31,994 nucleotides of DNA from a virus. Under the pieces are notes generated by a model, which was given only the letters and a program-made list of their open reading frames with translations, had not been told where the DNA came from and made no database searches. Positions 14,801-22,906 of the stretch are shown here, in pieces (the stretch's first letter is position 1; every line of letters begins with the position of its first letter). The stretch lies in the IMG/VR virus record IMGVR_UViG_3300025101_000097, positions 1 to 31,994 of that record, one strand, 5' to 3'. A program made the translations under genes and the position numbers.

Positions 14801-15761
14801 GAGTAAGAGAGGTTCCGTTAACCATAACCTCTTCAACGCCCTTGTATGCTTTATCTATGTTTTTGCCTAAGTCTTTCAGGGTGCGAGCAGCAATGTTAGC
14901 CTCTGCCTGAACCCGTCCAGATATAAGAGATCTAACCTCAAATACGTCCTGTGGCAGGTTTCCTCTTGCCCTGAACACTGATTTTACCGCATCAAAGTTT
15001 TCTTCCCCCAGTAGTTTTTCTGCAAACTCACCGCCACGAGTGGACAGTGCAGTGCTTGCTTCCATCAGCTTTTGTGTTGCTGTTCCTACTATGGCTGGCT
15101 TAGAGGCAATCCTAGCGGCTGTTCCGCCCACGAGTCCAAGAGCTTTGAATGTAGGTTCTACAAGAGCAGTCGCGCCAGCGGCTTCAAACCCCACCTTGAG
15201 CTTGTTCCCGATTCTAGCGGCAGCGGCTTCTCTACCTTCAAGACCAATTAGATCTGTGGTTTCTGTTGGACCCCCGCCGAAAAAGTCTCCGATTGTTGTT
15301 GTTCCGTTTGTCGATACAACAGCATCAGTAACCCCAGCGGCCCCAGCTTGTGCGGCGGCTCTGGTTGTTTTGCTCACATTTGAAAGAGCGCCCATTCTAC
15401 CGACAGCGCCAGCAACACCTAGACCAGGAACTACAAACTGAGTAACGACTTCAGCGATTTCACCTGGAGTACCAACGGGATCAATCCCCCCAGCAGCTCG
15501 AATACCGGCGAACATGTCATCAACATTCTGCGCGTAGTTTGTATCTGCTACCAGATCTATGGCAGAACCACCCAGTTCCAAGATCCCTTGTGGAACAGCT
15601 AACACACCAGATACGATACCCTCACCAATCTCTTGAAGCGTACCCTCGTTCTCGTCGGTAAGCTCTCTCCTACGATTGGTGGATGCGAAGTCAGTAGAGG
15701 TTGGAGTTGAGGTGGAGGCTTCTAGTTCCTCCTGCATCTGCTCAAGAAAAGTTTTTGCCAT
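11820..15761 (-). CDS. Large internal virion / DNA ejection-type protein
   Basis: 1313 residues, the longest gene here. The N-terminal 230 residues contain several Gly/Ala-rich hydrophobic stretches (IVSGVLAVPQGILELGGSA, VTQFVVPGLGVAGAVG, FEAAGATALVEPTFKAL) that could insert into a membrane. A long helical, charged body follows. The C-terminus is a Pro/Thr/Ala-rich tail ending NPINVLKNMIIGQRNP. Size, late-operon position next to other long internal proteins, and membrane-prone segments fit a podovirus ejection protein, the role of T7 gp16. I see no lytic transglycosylase or kinase motif. The function is inferred from context; the existence of the gene is certain. Confidence 0.85.
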   Translation of the reverse strand: MAKTFLEQMQEELEASTSTPTSTDFASTNRRRELTDENEGTLQEIGEGIVSGVLAVPQGILELGGSAIDLVADTNYAQNVDDMFAGIRAAGGIDPVGTPGEIAEVVTQFVVPGLGVAGAVGRMGALSNVSKTTRAAAQAGAAGVTDAVVSTNGTTTIGDFFGGGPTETTDLIGLEGREAAAARIGNKLKVGFEAAGATALVEPTFKALGLVGGTAARIASKPAIVGTATQKLMEASTALSTRGGEFAEKLLGEENFDAVKSVFRARGNLPQDVFEVRSLISGRVQAEANIAARTLKDLGKNIDKAYKGVEEVMVNGTSLTRADLNNDLYGYLTGEISEKALPDFIKVQAKAMRDQVDGLSNRILNSDYLSKSDQQDIIDTIKGNIGSYIRRKYRLFEDGKGFMQTAEFKKGKADTIKLFEKNPDIYRQFHDQIIGFDDLSGLSKVDEGVFVGVGKSQKVSRQAAEDLTEKLLAASQAKKGKYAKNVGVNRVVVDKLRTDLFKARNSQPEAIRRMLGEVKDPQEAFISTIEDMAVFSATDDFLGYIANKAGDSGEILTKEAYARLPNELKEQYEVLGPAKKGAADYWGTASGLAVSNNMYKDLTRIVANDTSSMGNLARSSYSAFLRAKGITQFGKTVLSPVTQVRNVTSAALFALAQGNVGRGANVFESFNMVMNNIRKKSTAEQLEEYAKLQRLGVIGNQAQLKEIDRLINEGYGVTRDADEVIAGIRVGKNAGNKFTQSSAAQFLNKKLDVAREYYQGGDDLWKIYNFNFEKNKILSAFGTELEATKALRASKQITETQTLDDYAADIVRNTVPNYERVPAFVKGLRKLPLGNFIAFPAEILRTSANTLKQSLDELASGNARVREIGMRRLTGLMSTTMILPAAIQQTAMGLTGVSQEQLDAARRSAAPWSRNSRLIPTSVDEDGNLTGYVDYSFTNPYDYLQRPIQAIFNAVKDGQDLGKDTGSIATNAVLEAVTEMVKPFGDESMLTERLLDSTYRQGVTGTGARVYRDVDTPGTKAYKSLFHIAEAFNPGGSPVTFKAQEKTTQTGGFEFGRFLRGTLPDAMVSDKDAAGNERSAAEELLRAVTGLGEVKVKPDKIAMYSSFDYSSNITGARQIFNTAVKTQGALSDSDATSVYRDANDALLRVQNRMYQTVNDMRALGMRDSEIRRSLKKYKVGDVTNLMRGKFTPMQVSDETRRAVRDNGNRLPMSEIRSIQREYRGIELGGEEEETRTLDAGVSAPIVMPPSLTSSTTQPSPAAVVAPTAGQGVGAQQTAPAAPTSNTTIRNNPALLGSNPINVLKNMIIGQRNP

Positions 15762-15774
15762 CTGCCCCTCTATT

Positions 15775-17850
15775 TTAAAGTGTGGGCCATACTACTGTGT
15801 CGAACAGGTCAGAAAACTTTCTTGCGACCAAGTCATTATTTTTTACAAAGGCACGAAGTTCATCTTCGCTTTTACCTTGGTTTGCAGGCAAGTTTAGTAG
15901 CTCTTGTACTAGACTATCCTCCATGTTGATGGCAGCTTCTCCTTTGACCATCACGTCGCTGATAAAGCTAGATTTGTACTTACTTCTGTCCTTACTCGTT
16001 TTATCAACTGTGAGAAGCTCTGTAATCTGCGCGGGTGTCAAGAATTGCTCGTACAGCTTTTGCGTGTCACCTGGGAGCTTCGCAAGTTTTTCACGGAAGG
16101 CTTGCTCACTGAGTCCCTGGTCCTTCGCAAAGGCTTGTGCAATACCCAACTTCTCCAGATCAAATATCCTGCCCTCTTTAGCTTGCTCTGCTGCGAAATT
16201 ATGGTTTGCTAGGGCAAGATTCACCTGGTTTTCGTTTTGAGCATTTTGTAATGCAACCCTCAACGCAGCATCATTTTTCTGCCGAAGGTTTGCAGCATCA
16301 ATTTGCATGCCCGCTTCTTTAAGAGACGCATTAATTTGTGTCTGTATCCTGTCATTTTGCCAAATATTATCTTGAGCCGCTGTTGCCGCTTGAAATGCTT
16401 GATTAGACTTATTCACATCCCACTTAAACTGTCTGTCTTTTTCTGCTTCCGCCGCAGCATTCATAGCCGCAGCTTCAGTAGCCATCTCTTGGTTAACATC
16501 ACCAATAGCCATGAGGTTCATGTCACGCTTTTCTTTAACTTTGGCTTGAGTTTCTTCGCCTACTGCGGTTCCAAACTCACCAAGTTGAGCGGCACCAGCT
16601 TGAGCAATATTGCTTATGGCATTTTCTGACTGACCTGACGCTATACGAAGACCCAGCATCATAAGATTGTAGTTAGCGTCTGTGCGAATGTCCTTAACAG
16701 CTTCGTCACCCAGCATCTCACGATATAGCTCGACCCGCTGCTTAACTCTCTCTGACCTAGAGAGGTTTGGATCAATACCTGAAGCGGCGTCATTGTCTTT
16801 AGCCACGTCTTTAGCTGGTCTGTTTTGATTTAAGACACTGTCTACCTTATCGGCTGCTGCATCTGCCTCATTAAACCCAATTTCAAAACCCCTTGTAAGA
16901 GCCTGCCCCGGTGCCCTTTCTACGCCACCCTCTGGCAGATTCTTTAATGATTCAGGCAATACAACTTTGGCGGCAGTTATGTTACCAGAACCTGTTGTAC
17001 CGGCGTCAGTATCACCAGCCCCCGCTGTAGCTGCGGCAGGAGTCTCACCCTTTTGTCTGGCAGTCGCTTCAGCTAATAATTCTGCCGCGCTTTTGCCCTC
17101 TGTCTGCGGGGTAGAAGAATCTTCACCTGCGCTACCTGCCGCATCAGGAGTGGTGCCGACAGTATCTGTGACTGTGACTGGAGTTGCTTTAGTTGCAGCA
17201 CCAGCACCAGCACCAGGAGCGGGGGCGCTTGCCGGCATGGCACCCTGACTCGGAGGAACCGTACCGGGCCGATAAGCAGCGAGTTCTTCTGCGGGAGTCA
17301 TTCCAGTTGCAGTGGAGACTGGAGTAACCAGGGTTTTAACATCTCTTGCGACAGCCCCAGGAGTACCAATAATTGCATTAGCGGCAGATTGTAGCGGAGA
17401 CATTACCGCTCTAGCCGCTGATTGCAGAGGACTTTGACGATCATCTGTGCCGAATAAAAATTGATCAGTATTTTCATATATGTTGCGATCTACTTCTGCA
17501 ACTTTAGATATTCCACTAGACAGCTTGTCCAGCACAGTGCCTTCTGCCTTTGGAGCAGCCAATGCCTTAGTGGCTAAAGCGATAGCAGCCTTACCGTCCG
17601 GGGTCCGAGCCGCTTGACCGTAGTTTATGGGTTTAGCCAGTTCTTGAAGAGCAGCTTTATCCCCCGCCTGAATAGCATTTTGAACCGCAAGCAAATAGTT
17701 TCCCTGAGTGTTAACAGTGCCACCGTTAGCCATGCGCACAGGTTGCCTGCGTTGCGCTGCTGCCATCAGTTCAGGGGATGACGCCAAGATGCCAGCAGCT
17801 TGCCTGCTCGCCATTGGGTCACGAAACATTTTGCGGTTCATAGGATTCAT
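15775..17850 (-). CDS. Internal virion-type structural protein
   Basis: 691 residues, very rich in Ala, Gln and Thr. The start MNPMNRKMFRDPMASRQ is followed by RMANGGTV, a short Gly-Gly motif often seen near the N-termini of marine phage structural proteins. The middle (about 200-290) is Pro/Thr/Gly-rich and probably disordered. From about 370 on it is helical with long coiled-coil-like stretches (QEMATEAAAMNAAAEAEKDR, LRQKNDAALRVALQNAQNEN). It ends near a compact acidic region (SKDRSKYKSSFISDVM). It lies 13 bases from the 1313-residue gene and two bases after the Gln-rich gene, so these proteins probably assemble together as the internal core or ejection apparatus. Confidence 0.8.
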   Translation of the reverse strand: MNPMNRKMFRDPMASRQAAGILASSPELMAAAQRRQPVRMANGGTVNTQGNYLLAVQNAIQAGDKAALQELAKPINYGQAARTPDGKAAIALATKALAAPKAEGTVLDKLSSGISKVAEVDRNIYENTDQFLFGTDDRQSPLQSAARAVMSPLQSAANAIIGTPGAVARDVKTLVTPVSTATGMTPAEELAAYRPGTVPPSQGAMPASAPAPGAGAGAATKATPVTVTDTVGTTPDAAGSAGEDSSTPQTEGKSAAELLAEATARQKGETPAAATAGAGDTDAGTTGSGNITAAKVVLPESLKNLPEGGVERAPGQALTRGFEIGFNEADAAADKVDSVLNQNRPAKDVAKDNDAASGIDPNLSRSERVKQRVELYREMLGDEAVKDIRTDANYNLMMLGLRIASGQSENAISNIAQAGAAQLGEFGTAVGEETQAKVKEKRDMNLMAIGDVNQEMATEAAAMNAAAEAEKDRQFKWDVNKSNQAFQAATAAQDNIWQNDRIQTQINASLKEAGMQIDAANLRQKNDAALRVALQNAQNENQVNLALANHNFAAEQAKEGRIFDLEKLGIAQAFAKDQGLSEQAFREKLAKLPGDTQKLYEQFLTPAQITELLTVDKTSKDRSKYKSSFISDVMVKGEAAINMEDSLVQELLNLPANQGKSEDELRAFVKNNDLVARKFSDLFDTVVWPTL

Positions 17851-17851
17851 A

Positions 17852-18742
17852 TCAGCCCCCGAATAACTTAGCTAACCCACCAGCTTGGCCTGCTGCTCCA
17901 AGGCCCGCGATACCAAGTCCTAGCAACTGGGACGTTGCGCTTGGAGGCGGTGTTGTAGTGGTAGAGTATGTTGATTGTAAGGCTGGAACACCTTGGAAGA
18001 TATCGGACAAGAAGCCGACCTGCTGGAACGGAAGCTGCTGCTGCGCCAGAAGATTCTGCTGTGCTATGTTCAAGCCCTGCTGCGCCTGCTGCTGCTGAAG
18101 TCCACCGACACCCAACAGTGTGTTTATATCCTGGACGCCCATCTGCTGACCAAGCTGACCCAGACCGGCGATACCTTGACCCAGCGCACCTTGCAGTTGT
18201 GCCTGCTGCAACTGCTGCTGTGCAGCCTGACCAGCAAGCTGCTGCGCTTGTGCAAAGCCAGCAGTGCGAAGCTGTGATCCTGTACGAGCCTGCTGCTCCA
18301 GTACGTTCCTGTCAATCTCACCTGCTTGAATGGCCTGTCGTGACCCACCGAAGGCACCAGCTCCTATGGCTTGTGCGCCAAGACCCTGCTGCTGCTTTAT
18401 ACCCTGCTCGGCGATGTCAGCGTACTGCTGCTGAACTACATCCTCAAGGTACGGATCCATAAACTGTTGATATGATGTGGGGGTGATAGTTGCACCCTGC
18501 GCACCCGTGATCCCAGAACCGATAGCCGAGGCTGCTTGTTGTAGGTATGGCGCGTATGCACCAACACCAGACATGGCAGAAGAAATAGCCTGCTGTTGCG
18601 CTTCTGACAGATCAGCAAGCTGCGATGGAGCATACGGCATGCCTGTTTCGGATACGGTGCCTGCCTGTTCTAAAAGGTCAGCAAGGAACTGTTCCTGAAA
18701 CTCAGGTAGCCTTGTTTCTTGGATTACAGTTTGAGTAGCCAT
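17852..18742 (-). CDS. Gln/Ala-rich structural protein
   Basis: 296 residues. The N-terminal part (LPEFQEQFLADLLEQAG, then YAPSQLADLSEAQQQAI) is helical. The centre is dominated by AQQ and QQL runs (QQQLQQAQLQGALGQGI, LGVGGLQQQQAQQGLNIAQQ). The C-terminus is Gly-rich and small-residue (GLGIAGLGAAGQAGGLAKLF), hydrophobic enough to touch a membrane. Gln-rich helical proteins of this kind occur in podovirus internal cores. Start and stop overlap both neighbours, so translation is coupled. It is not recognisable as a named family, and its structural role is inferred from position. Confidence 0.75.
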   Translation of the reverse strand: MATQTVIQETRLPEFQEQFLADLLEQAGTVSETGMPYAPSQLADLSEAQQQAISSAMSGVGAYAPYLQQAASAIGSGITGAQGATITPTSYQQFMDPYLEDVVQQQYADIAEQGIKQQQGLGAQAIGAGAFGGSRQAIQAGEIDRNVLEQQARTGSQLRTAGFAQAQQLAGQAAQQQLQQAQLQGALGQGIAGLGQLGQQMGVQDINTLLGVGGLQQQQAQQGLNIAQQNLLAQQQLPFQQVGFLSDIFQGVPALQSTYSTTTTPPPSATSQLLGLGIAGLGAAGQAGGLAKLFGG

Positions 18743-19554
18743 TACGCCTGTGCCTCCAGTTCAGCCATCATATCATACATTCGTGCCGCTCCGATATCCC
18801 TATCTCCATCGCCTGCGCCACGAACCGCTTTGGCTGTCATTACAAATTCACCGTCAGATAGACGGGCTGGCACTGAGTCCGAAGTGCCGGTGCCCGGACC
18901 CTCAACTTCTCCGCCATGATACATCCGATACTCAAAGCCCGGGTCTCGGACCTCGGCCTTGCGTTTGGTGTACAGCTCAACATCTTCGGGGTTAGCTAGA
19001 TCAAGCTCTTCGCCCAGATATGTAGTTACAGGAGTTCTTCTCATCTTACCGACAGGGAATGGACGCAGAGACCCTGCTTCCTCTTCTTCCTCCTCGGTTA
19101 GACCAAGCGCAGCCAAAGATCCCAGGCCTGCTGTTGTTAGGAGTGGATTCTCTTTAGCAAAGCCAAGCGCCTTGTCAAAGAAAGACGGATCGTTCAATGC
19201 TTGAGTGGAAGCATTTTGTGGTGATACAGCAAAGTCCATTGCTGAGTCTACTCCTGGGACACCAATTTGTGTTGTCGCCTGCGGTAAAATAGAATCTCTT
19301 ATAAAACCAGGAGAAAAGCTTGAAGTTCCCGCAGGTCCAAAAACCTTTCCAGCACCAAACCCAAGCGCACCTCCGATAGCCGCTGTCTTCAAGGCTTCAT
19401 CAACATCCTGACCTGCAACAAGACCCCCGATCCCAGATCCGAGGGCCGAGTACAATGCTCCGCCAGCGGGACCACCAAGACCATACCCTATCACCCCACC
19501 AATGATAGGTGCGGCGTCCTTGATCTTATCTGTCAGCTTACTAAAAAGTCCCAT
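18742..19554 (-). CDS. Virion-associated protein with Gly-rich N-terminus and conserved C-terminal motif
   Basis: 270 residues. The N-terminal third is hydrophobic and Gly-rich (IIGGVIGYGLGGPAGGALY, GIGGLVAGQD, AAIGGALGFGAG), resembling glycine-zipper membrane segments. The C-terminal 60 residues hold a motif common in marine phage structural proteins: GPGTGTSDSVPARLSDGEFV, then MTAKAVRGAG, then RMYDMMAELE. Glycine-zipper segments suggest membrane insertion or pore formation, which would fit DNA ejection. It lies between the 76-residue protein and the Gln-rich protein, with overlapping start and stop codons. Calling it an ejection component is inference. Confidence 0.78.
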   Translation of the reverse strand: MGLFSKLTDKIKDAAPIIGGVIGYGLGGPAGGALYSALGSGIGGLVAGQDVDEALKTAAIGGALGFGAGKVFGPAGTSSFSPGFIRDSILPQATTQIGVPGVDSAMDFAVSPQNASTQALNDPSFFDKALGFAKENPLLTTAGLGSLAALGLTEEEEEEAGSLRPFPVGKMRRTPVTTYLGEELDLANPEDVELYTKRKAEVRDPGFEYRMYHGGEVEGPGTGTSDSVPARLSDGEFVMTAKAVRGAGDGDRDIGAARMYDMMAELEAQA

Positions 19555-19784
19555 CAGGTCACTACCTTTACAGTACCGCTATCATTATACAGTGCGCCGG
19601 TTTCAAGTCCAGTTGCACTCGTAGGCAGATTTGTCAGTGTTAGTTTTGTTCCGCGCATCTCTCCGGGGTTACGCTCCTGTGCAATAAACAACTCAAGAGA
19701 ACGAATCAGGTCAGACATATACTGAACCGAATACTCTGTTGGTGCTTCCGGTAGCCTTGGTGGTGCGATCTGATTTGATGACAT
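19554..19784 (-). CDS. Small virion protein, unknown function
   Basis: 76 residues. The N-terminal half is helical (YSVQYMSDLIRSLELFIAQ). The C-terminal half is short beta segments (TKLTLTNLPT, LETGALYNDSGTVKVV), which looks like the small beta-rich modules found in phage tail proteins. It overlaps the hub gene by one base and the 270-residue gene by one base. It is probably co-assembled with the tail hub or internal proteins, but this is inferred from location only. Confidence 0.65.
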   Translation of the reverse strand: MSSNQIAPPRLPEAPTEYSVQYMSDLIRSLELFIAQERNPGEMRGTKLTLTNLPTSATGLETGALYNDSGTVKVVT

Positions 19785-21661
19785 TAGCGTCTACCATCCT
19801 GTCGTATATCTATGCGTGGGCTACCAAGCTTCCACCTAGCTCCAAGGGCCGAGGACTCAATACGAAGAGCAAAGGATCTACCACGAGACCGCAAGAACAA
19901 CTGGTTGGTGAATGTCTCAACCGGCGACGTGGCTGTGCGTATCGTGTCACCCGATGCTGTGTTGTCGAAGCCCGCACCTGGGAAGTTCCTGGATTTTACA
20001 GTAAATGTGGCCTGTGGGCTACTGAGATTTGTTGACCCATCAAATGTAATGTCAGGTATCACCCTACCAATGTATGTAAACTTGTCACCATCACCGATGT
20101 CCATAGGCGAGGACTCGATGAATGAGTTCATCGCTGATCCGTCATCATCGTACCCAAGCTCATGGTTATATATGTATTGATTGCCTGTAGCCAGCGGGAA
20201 GGATCTAACACCACGGTCAAGCCACGCGGTGCGGGCAAGATTACCGAAGTACCAGACCTTTTCGGCGTAGTTGTATATGACATATCTGTCATTCTCAGAA
20301 CTACTAGCACTAGGGTAATACCACACAACCTCTGAAAACTCAGAGTTGACTCCAGCTACAACCTTGTCTCTCTGACTTTGGTTAAAGTCGAGAAACACCT
20401 TGTCTTTTACAGAGCAGGGTAACTGCTGTGTCTGACCAGCATAGATGTAGAAGTTGTCGATACCCATCCAGTAAACAACGTCTTCTGTACCAACCGCAGC
20501 ATTTGGTCCAGCTATCGTGATATTAGACGCAAGCTGCTGTATGCCAAAGGTAAACGGAGGACCAATAAACCGCATAGAACTGAGCGCAGTATCAGTCCAC
20601 ACCAGTATCTCACGCTTTGTTTCAACGGCTTGCACAAAGGTGGACCCTGATCCAAGCCTGAGATCTCCTGCTGTATTTGTTGCTGCCGGATACCAGATCA
20701 GCGGGTTCTCTTGGTCAGAGAAGCGTATGAGCAGCGGGTCTTGTACACCGTTACCTTGGTTAGCTGTGTTGCTTGCATTCAGAGCATCACAACCAAAAGC
20801 AATAACATGCCTATCTTGATCAGATACAAGCACCTGCTTTGCGATTTGCGGGACGCTGGTCTTTGTCCCGCTAACCGTAGACAGTTCAATCGCTCTCGTG
20901 GAGAGGTTATTACTTCTGTCCCAATAGTAAATGTTACTGTCACGAGGGTTGATGAGTAAATCTTCTCCGAAATTATCGTGTGACCACAGTCTGATCTGCG
21001 TGGTTGTAACAAGTCCACTAGAGGCCGCGTCACCCCATCCATCTCTTCCCCATGTTCCTGCACCCCAGCCAGTACCGCCAACCGTGGTATCAAGGCCCAC
21101 GTTTATTTGATACACGCCAACAGTGTTAGACCCACCGTTACCTGTATCAGAGCTATTAGCTGTGGCAGATACGGTGATTTTATAGCTGTTAGCGTTAACA
21201 ACTTGTGTGATCTGATGCTCAGTATTCAGCACTGCGGCAGTGATATTGCCACCAAGGCTTGCCGCGCTAGAGAAAGTAACAAAGTCATTCTCGACTGCGC
21301 CGTGACTAGAGTCAGTTACAGTGATTATTGCACTGCCATTTGTTGCAGCAAAGGTACAGTCTCCTGCACTTGTAGTCAGACGTATAGGAGTGATGTCGTT
21401 AAAAGACTGGCCCTCTTCGATGTAATATTTAAGGTGAGTGCCGATACCAAGATAGTTAGAGCCATCCAGGGCTATCCAGTTGTGCAGCGCACGAGCAGAG
21501 CCAAGATAGGTTGACGAGGCATACTTTTCCCAGCCGCCAATCTTTTCAGGGTAACCAAAGCGGAAACGCACCTTGTCGCAGTCGCGCCAGCCGCCCTCGT
21601 TACTATACGAGGTGACTTCCCTGTTTACACCCGGTCTAAACTGAAGCTTGGTCAAAGGCAT
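19784..21661 (-). CDS. Tail hub / tail tubular B-like protein
   Basis: 625 residues, beta-rich throughout. The N-terminus (LQFRPGVNREVTSYSNEG, then DCDKVRFRFGYPEKIGGWEK) is typical of podovirus proteins annotated as tail tubular, hub or packaged-DNA stabilisation proteins. Many repeated beta-type segments follow (ALHNWIALDGSNYLGIGTHL, VVWYYPSAS, KVWYFGNLARTAW), consistent with a propeller-like fold as in T7 gp12 or P22 gp10. It would form the distal end of the tail and close the DNA channel. It sits between distal fibre or adhesin genes (upstream in transcription) and internal virion genes. The assignment is by pattern, so alternatives within tail proteins remain open. Confidence 0.75.
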   Translation of the reverse strand: MPLTKLQFRPGVNREVTSYSNEGGWRDCDKVRFRFGYPEKIGGWEKYASSTYLGSARALHNWIALDGSNYLGIGTHLKYYIEEGQSFNDITPIRLTTSAGDCTFAATNGSAIITVTDSSHGAVENDFVTFSSAASLGGNITAAVLNTEHQITQVVNANSYKITVSATANSSDTGNGGSNTVGVYQINVGLDTTVGGTGWGAGTWGRDGWGDAASSGLVTTTQIRLWSHDNFGEDLLINPRDSNIYYWDRSNNLSTRAIELSTVSGTKTSVPQIAKQVLVSDQDRHVIAFGCDALNASNTANQGNGVQDPLLIRFSDQENPLIWYPAATNTAGDLRLGSGSTFVQAVETKREILVWTDTALSSMRFIGPPFTFGIQQLASNITIAGPNAAVGTEDVVYWMGIDNFYIYAGQTQQLPCSVKDKVFLDFNQSQRDKVVAGVNSEFSEVVWYYPSASSSENDRYVIYNYAEKVWYFGNLARTAWLDRGVRSFPLATGNQYIYNHELGYDDDGSAMNSFIESSPMDIGDGDKFTYIGRVIPDITFDGSTNLSSPQATFTVKSRNFPGAGFDNTASGDTIRTATSPVETFTNQLFLRSRGRSFALRIESSALGARWKLGSPRIDIRQDGRR

Positions 21662-22905
21662 TATGTAAGCTCCGCTCTTGTATACTGTCCAGAAAAGTCG
21701 CTAAGTGATATTCCTGCACTTGGCGTTCCTTGTGCATTTGTTGTTACGCCAGAACCACCAAAAGCCTTGACTGCTGGGTAGTACGGCTCACCTGCATTTG
21801 TAACCGTGTAAGCGTTTTGCCACAAAAATATAATACCCGGTGCGCCAGAGTTACCACCTTTGTTTTGTCCTGCGCCACCGCCACCGCCGTCACCCCAACC
21901 GTGGTTTGTTCCAGAAACCCATCCTTGACCGGGGTTAGCATTTACGGTTTCAGTGCGCCATCTATAATCATCTTCACCGTCTTGGGTAAACCATCCTTGA
22001 CCACCCTGACCTGTGCCGCCATTTAAAACATCATTACCACCGCTTGTGCCATTTCTAGCTGTGGTGCTTGTTATAGGATATGTGCCGTTGTTGGTCACAA
22101 CAGTTGCTGCTCCGCCGCCACCGCCATTATTACCACCACCGCTGGATTTTGCGCCGCCGCCTGCCCCTGTAACTAACTGAACACCACCAACTGTCAAATG
22201 AGAGTCGCCACCGCCACCTGATGGATCGGAGCCGTTTCCACTCCCACTTCCTCCGAATCTAGCGGTAACAGAAGTTCCTGCGCTCAAACTATTAAAATAC
22301 CCATAAGCACCGCCACCGCCGCCACCTCCCGGGCCTTTCCCAAAAAACTCACCGCCACCACCACCGCCACCTTGGACGATAAAATATACACGGCCTGTTT
22401 GGGGTACAGTATACGTCTCACTTCCATTTCCGTCTGTAGATGCTGACCCAGTGCCTCTTGTCACACCATTTGTCGTGGTGACAAACGTAGACAGCCCGTT
22501 GACTTTGCTCGTTGAAGTTTGTGGCAAAGTGTAGTCTTTACTATCTGACGTAGCAAAAGGAACAAACCCATCCGTAAAATTAACGGTGCTGTCCGTTGAT
22601 TTGGGTACAAACGATCCACCAGATATTGTGCCGGAACCTATCTTGCCAGACCCAGACAGGCGAAGTGTTACATTGTTAGAATTGTTGTACACAATAGGTG
22701 TTGAGCCGTTACCCCCCACATCGTTGCTACCAATTTCCAAATCAACAATAACGTGATTGTCATTGTTGGGTATGGTGATCACGCCAGTAAAGGATGAGGT
22801 AACCTCTATCTTCTGCACGGGAAGAGCATACGAGTTTCCTGCGACTGAGGATACGTCACCCCCAGAGGTCAGGTTAATCTTTGAAAGTCCCTTTGCAACA
22901 AGCAT
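21661..22905 (-). CDS. Glycine-rich tail adhesin-type protein
   Basis: 414 residues. The first 170 residues are beta-rich (KINLTSGGDV, VITIPNNDNHVIVDLEIGS, TLRLSGSGKIG). Residues about 178-350 are exceptionally Gly-rich, with long G runs broken by short polar segments (FGKGPGG, SGSGNGSDPSGGG, KSSGGGNNGG). This resembles the polyglycine adhesin domains at the tips of some phage tails, such as gp38 of T-even relatives, where variable loops between Gly strands bind receptors. A small C-terminal part (ITFL-type, FSGQYTRAELT) ends the chain. Placement among fibre genes supports an adhesin role. I infer this from composition, not a domain match. Confidence 0.75.
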   Translation of the reverse strand: MLVAKGLSKINLTSGGDVSSVAGNSYALPVQKIEVTSSFTGVITIPNNDNHVIVDLEIGSNDVGGNGSTPIVYNNSNNVTLRLSGSGKIGSGTISGGSFVPKSTDSTVNFTDGFVPFATSDSKDYTLPQTSTSKVNGLSTFVTTTNGVTRGTGSASTDGNGSETYTVPQTGRVYFIVQGGGGGGGEFFGKGPGGGGGGGAYGYFNSLSAGTSVTARFGGSGSGNGSDPSGGGGDSHLTVGGVQLVTGAGGGAKSSGGGNNGGGGGAATVVTNNGTYPITSTTARNGTSGGNDVLNGGTGQGGQGWFTQDGEDDYRWRTETVNANPGQGWVSGTNHGWGDGGGGGAGQNKGGNSGAPGIIFLWQNAYTVTNAGEPYYPAVKAFGGSGVTTNAQGTPSAGISLSDFSGQYTRAELT

Positions 22906-22906
22906 A

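Noticed and set aside
15040-15441. Plus-strand open frames opposite the large late genes
   Set aside because: They are Ala/Pro/Val-rich shadows of the minus-strand coding sequence, as are similar frames at 16967-17248, 18477-18698 and 21107-21514.
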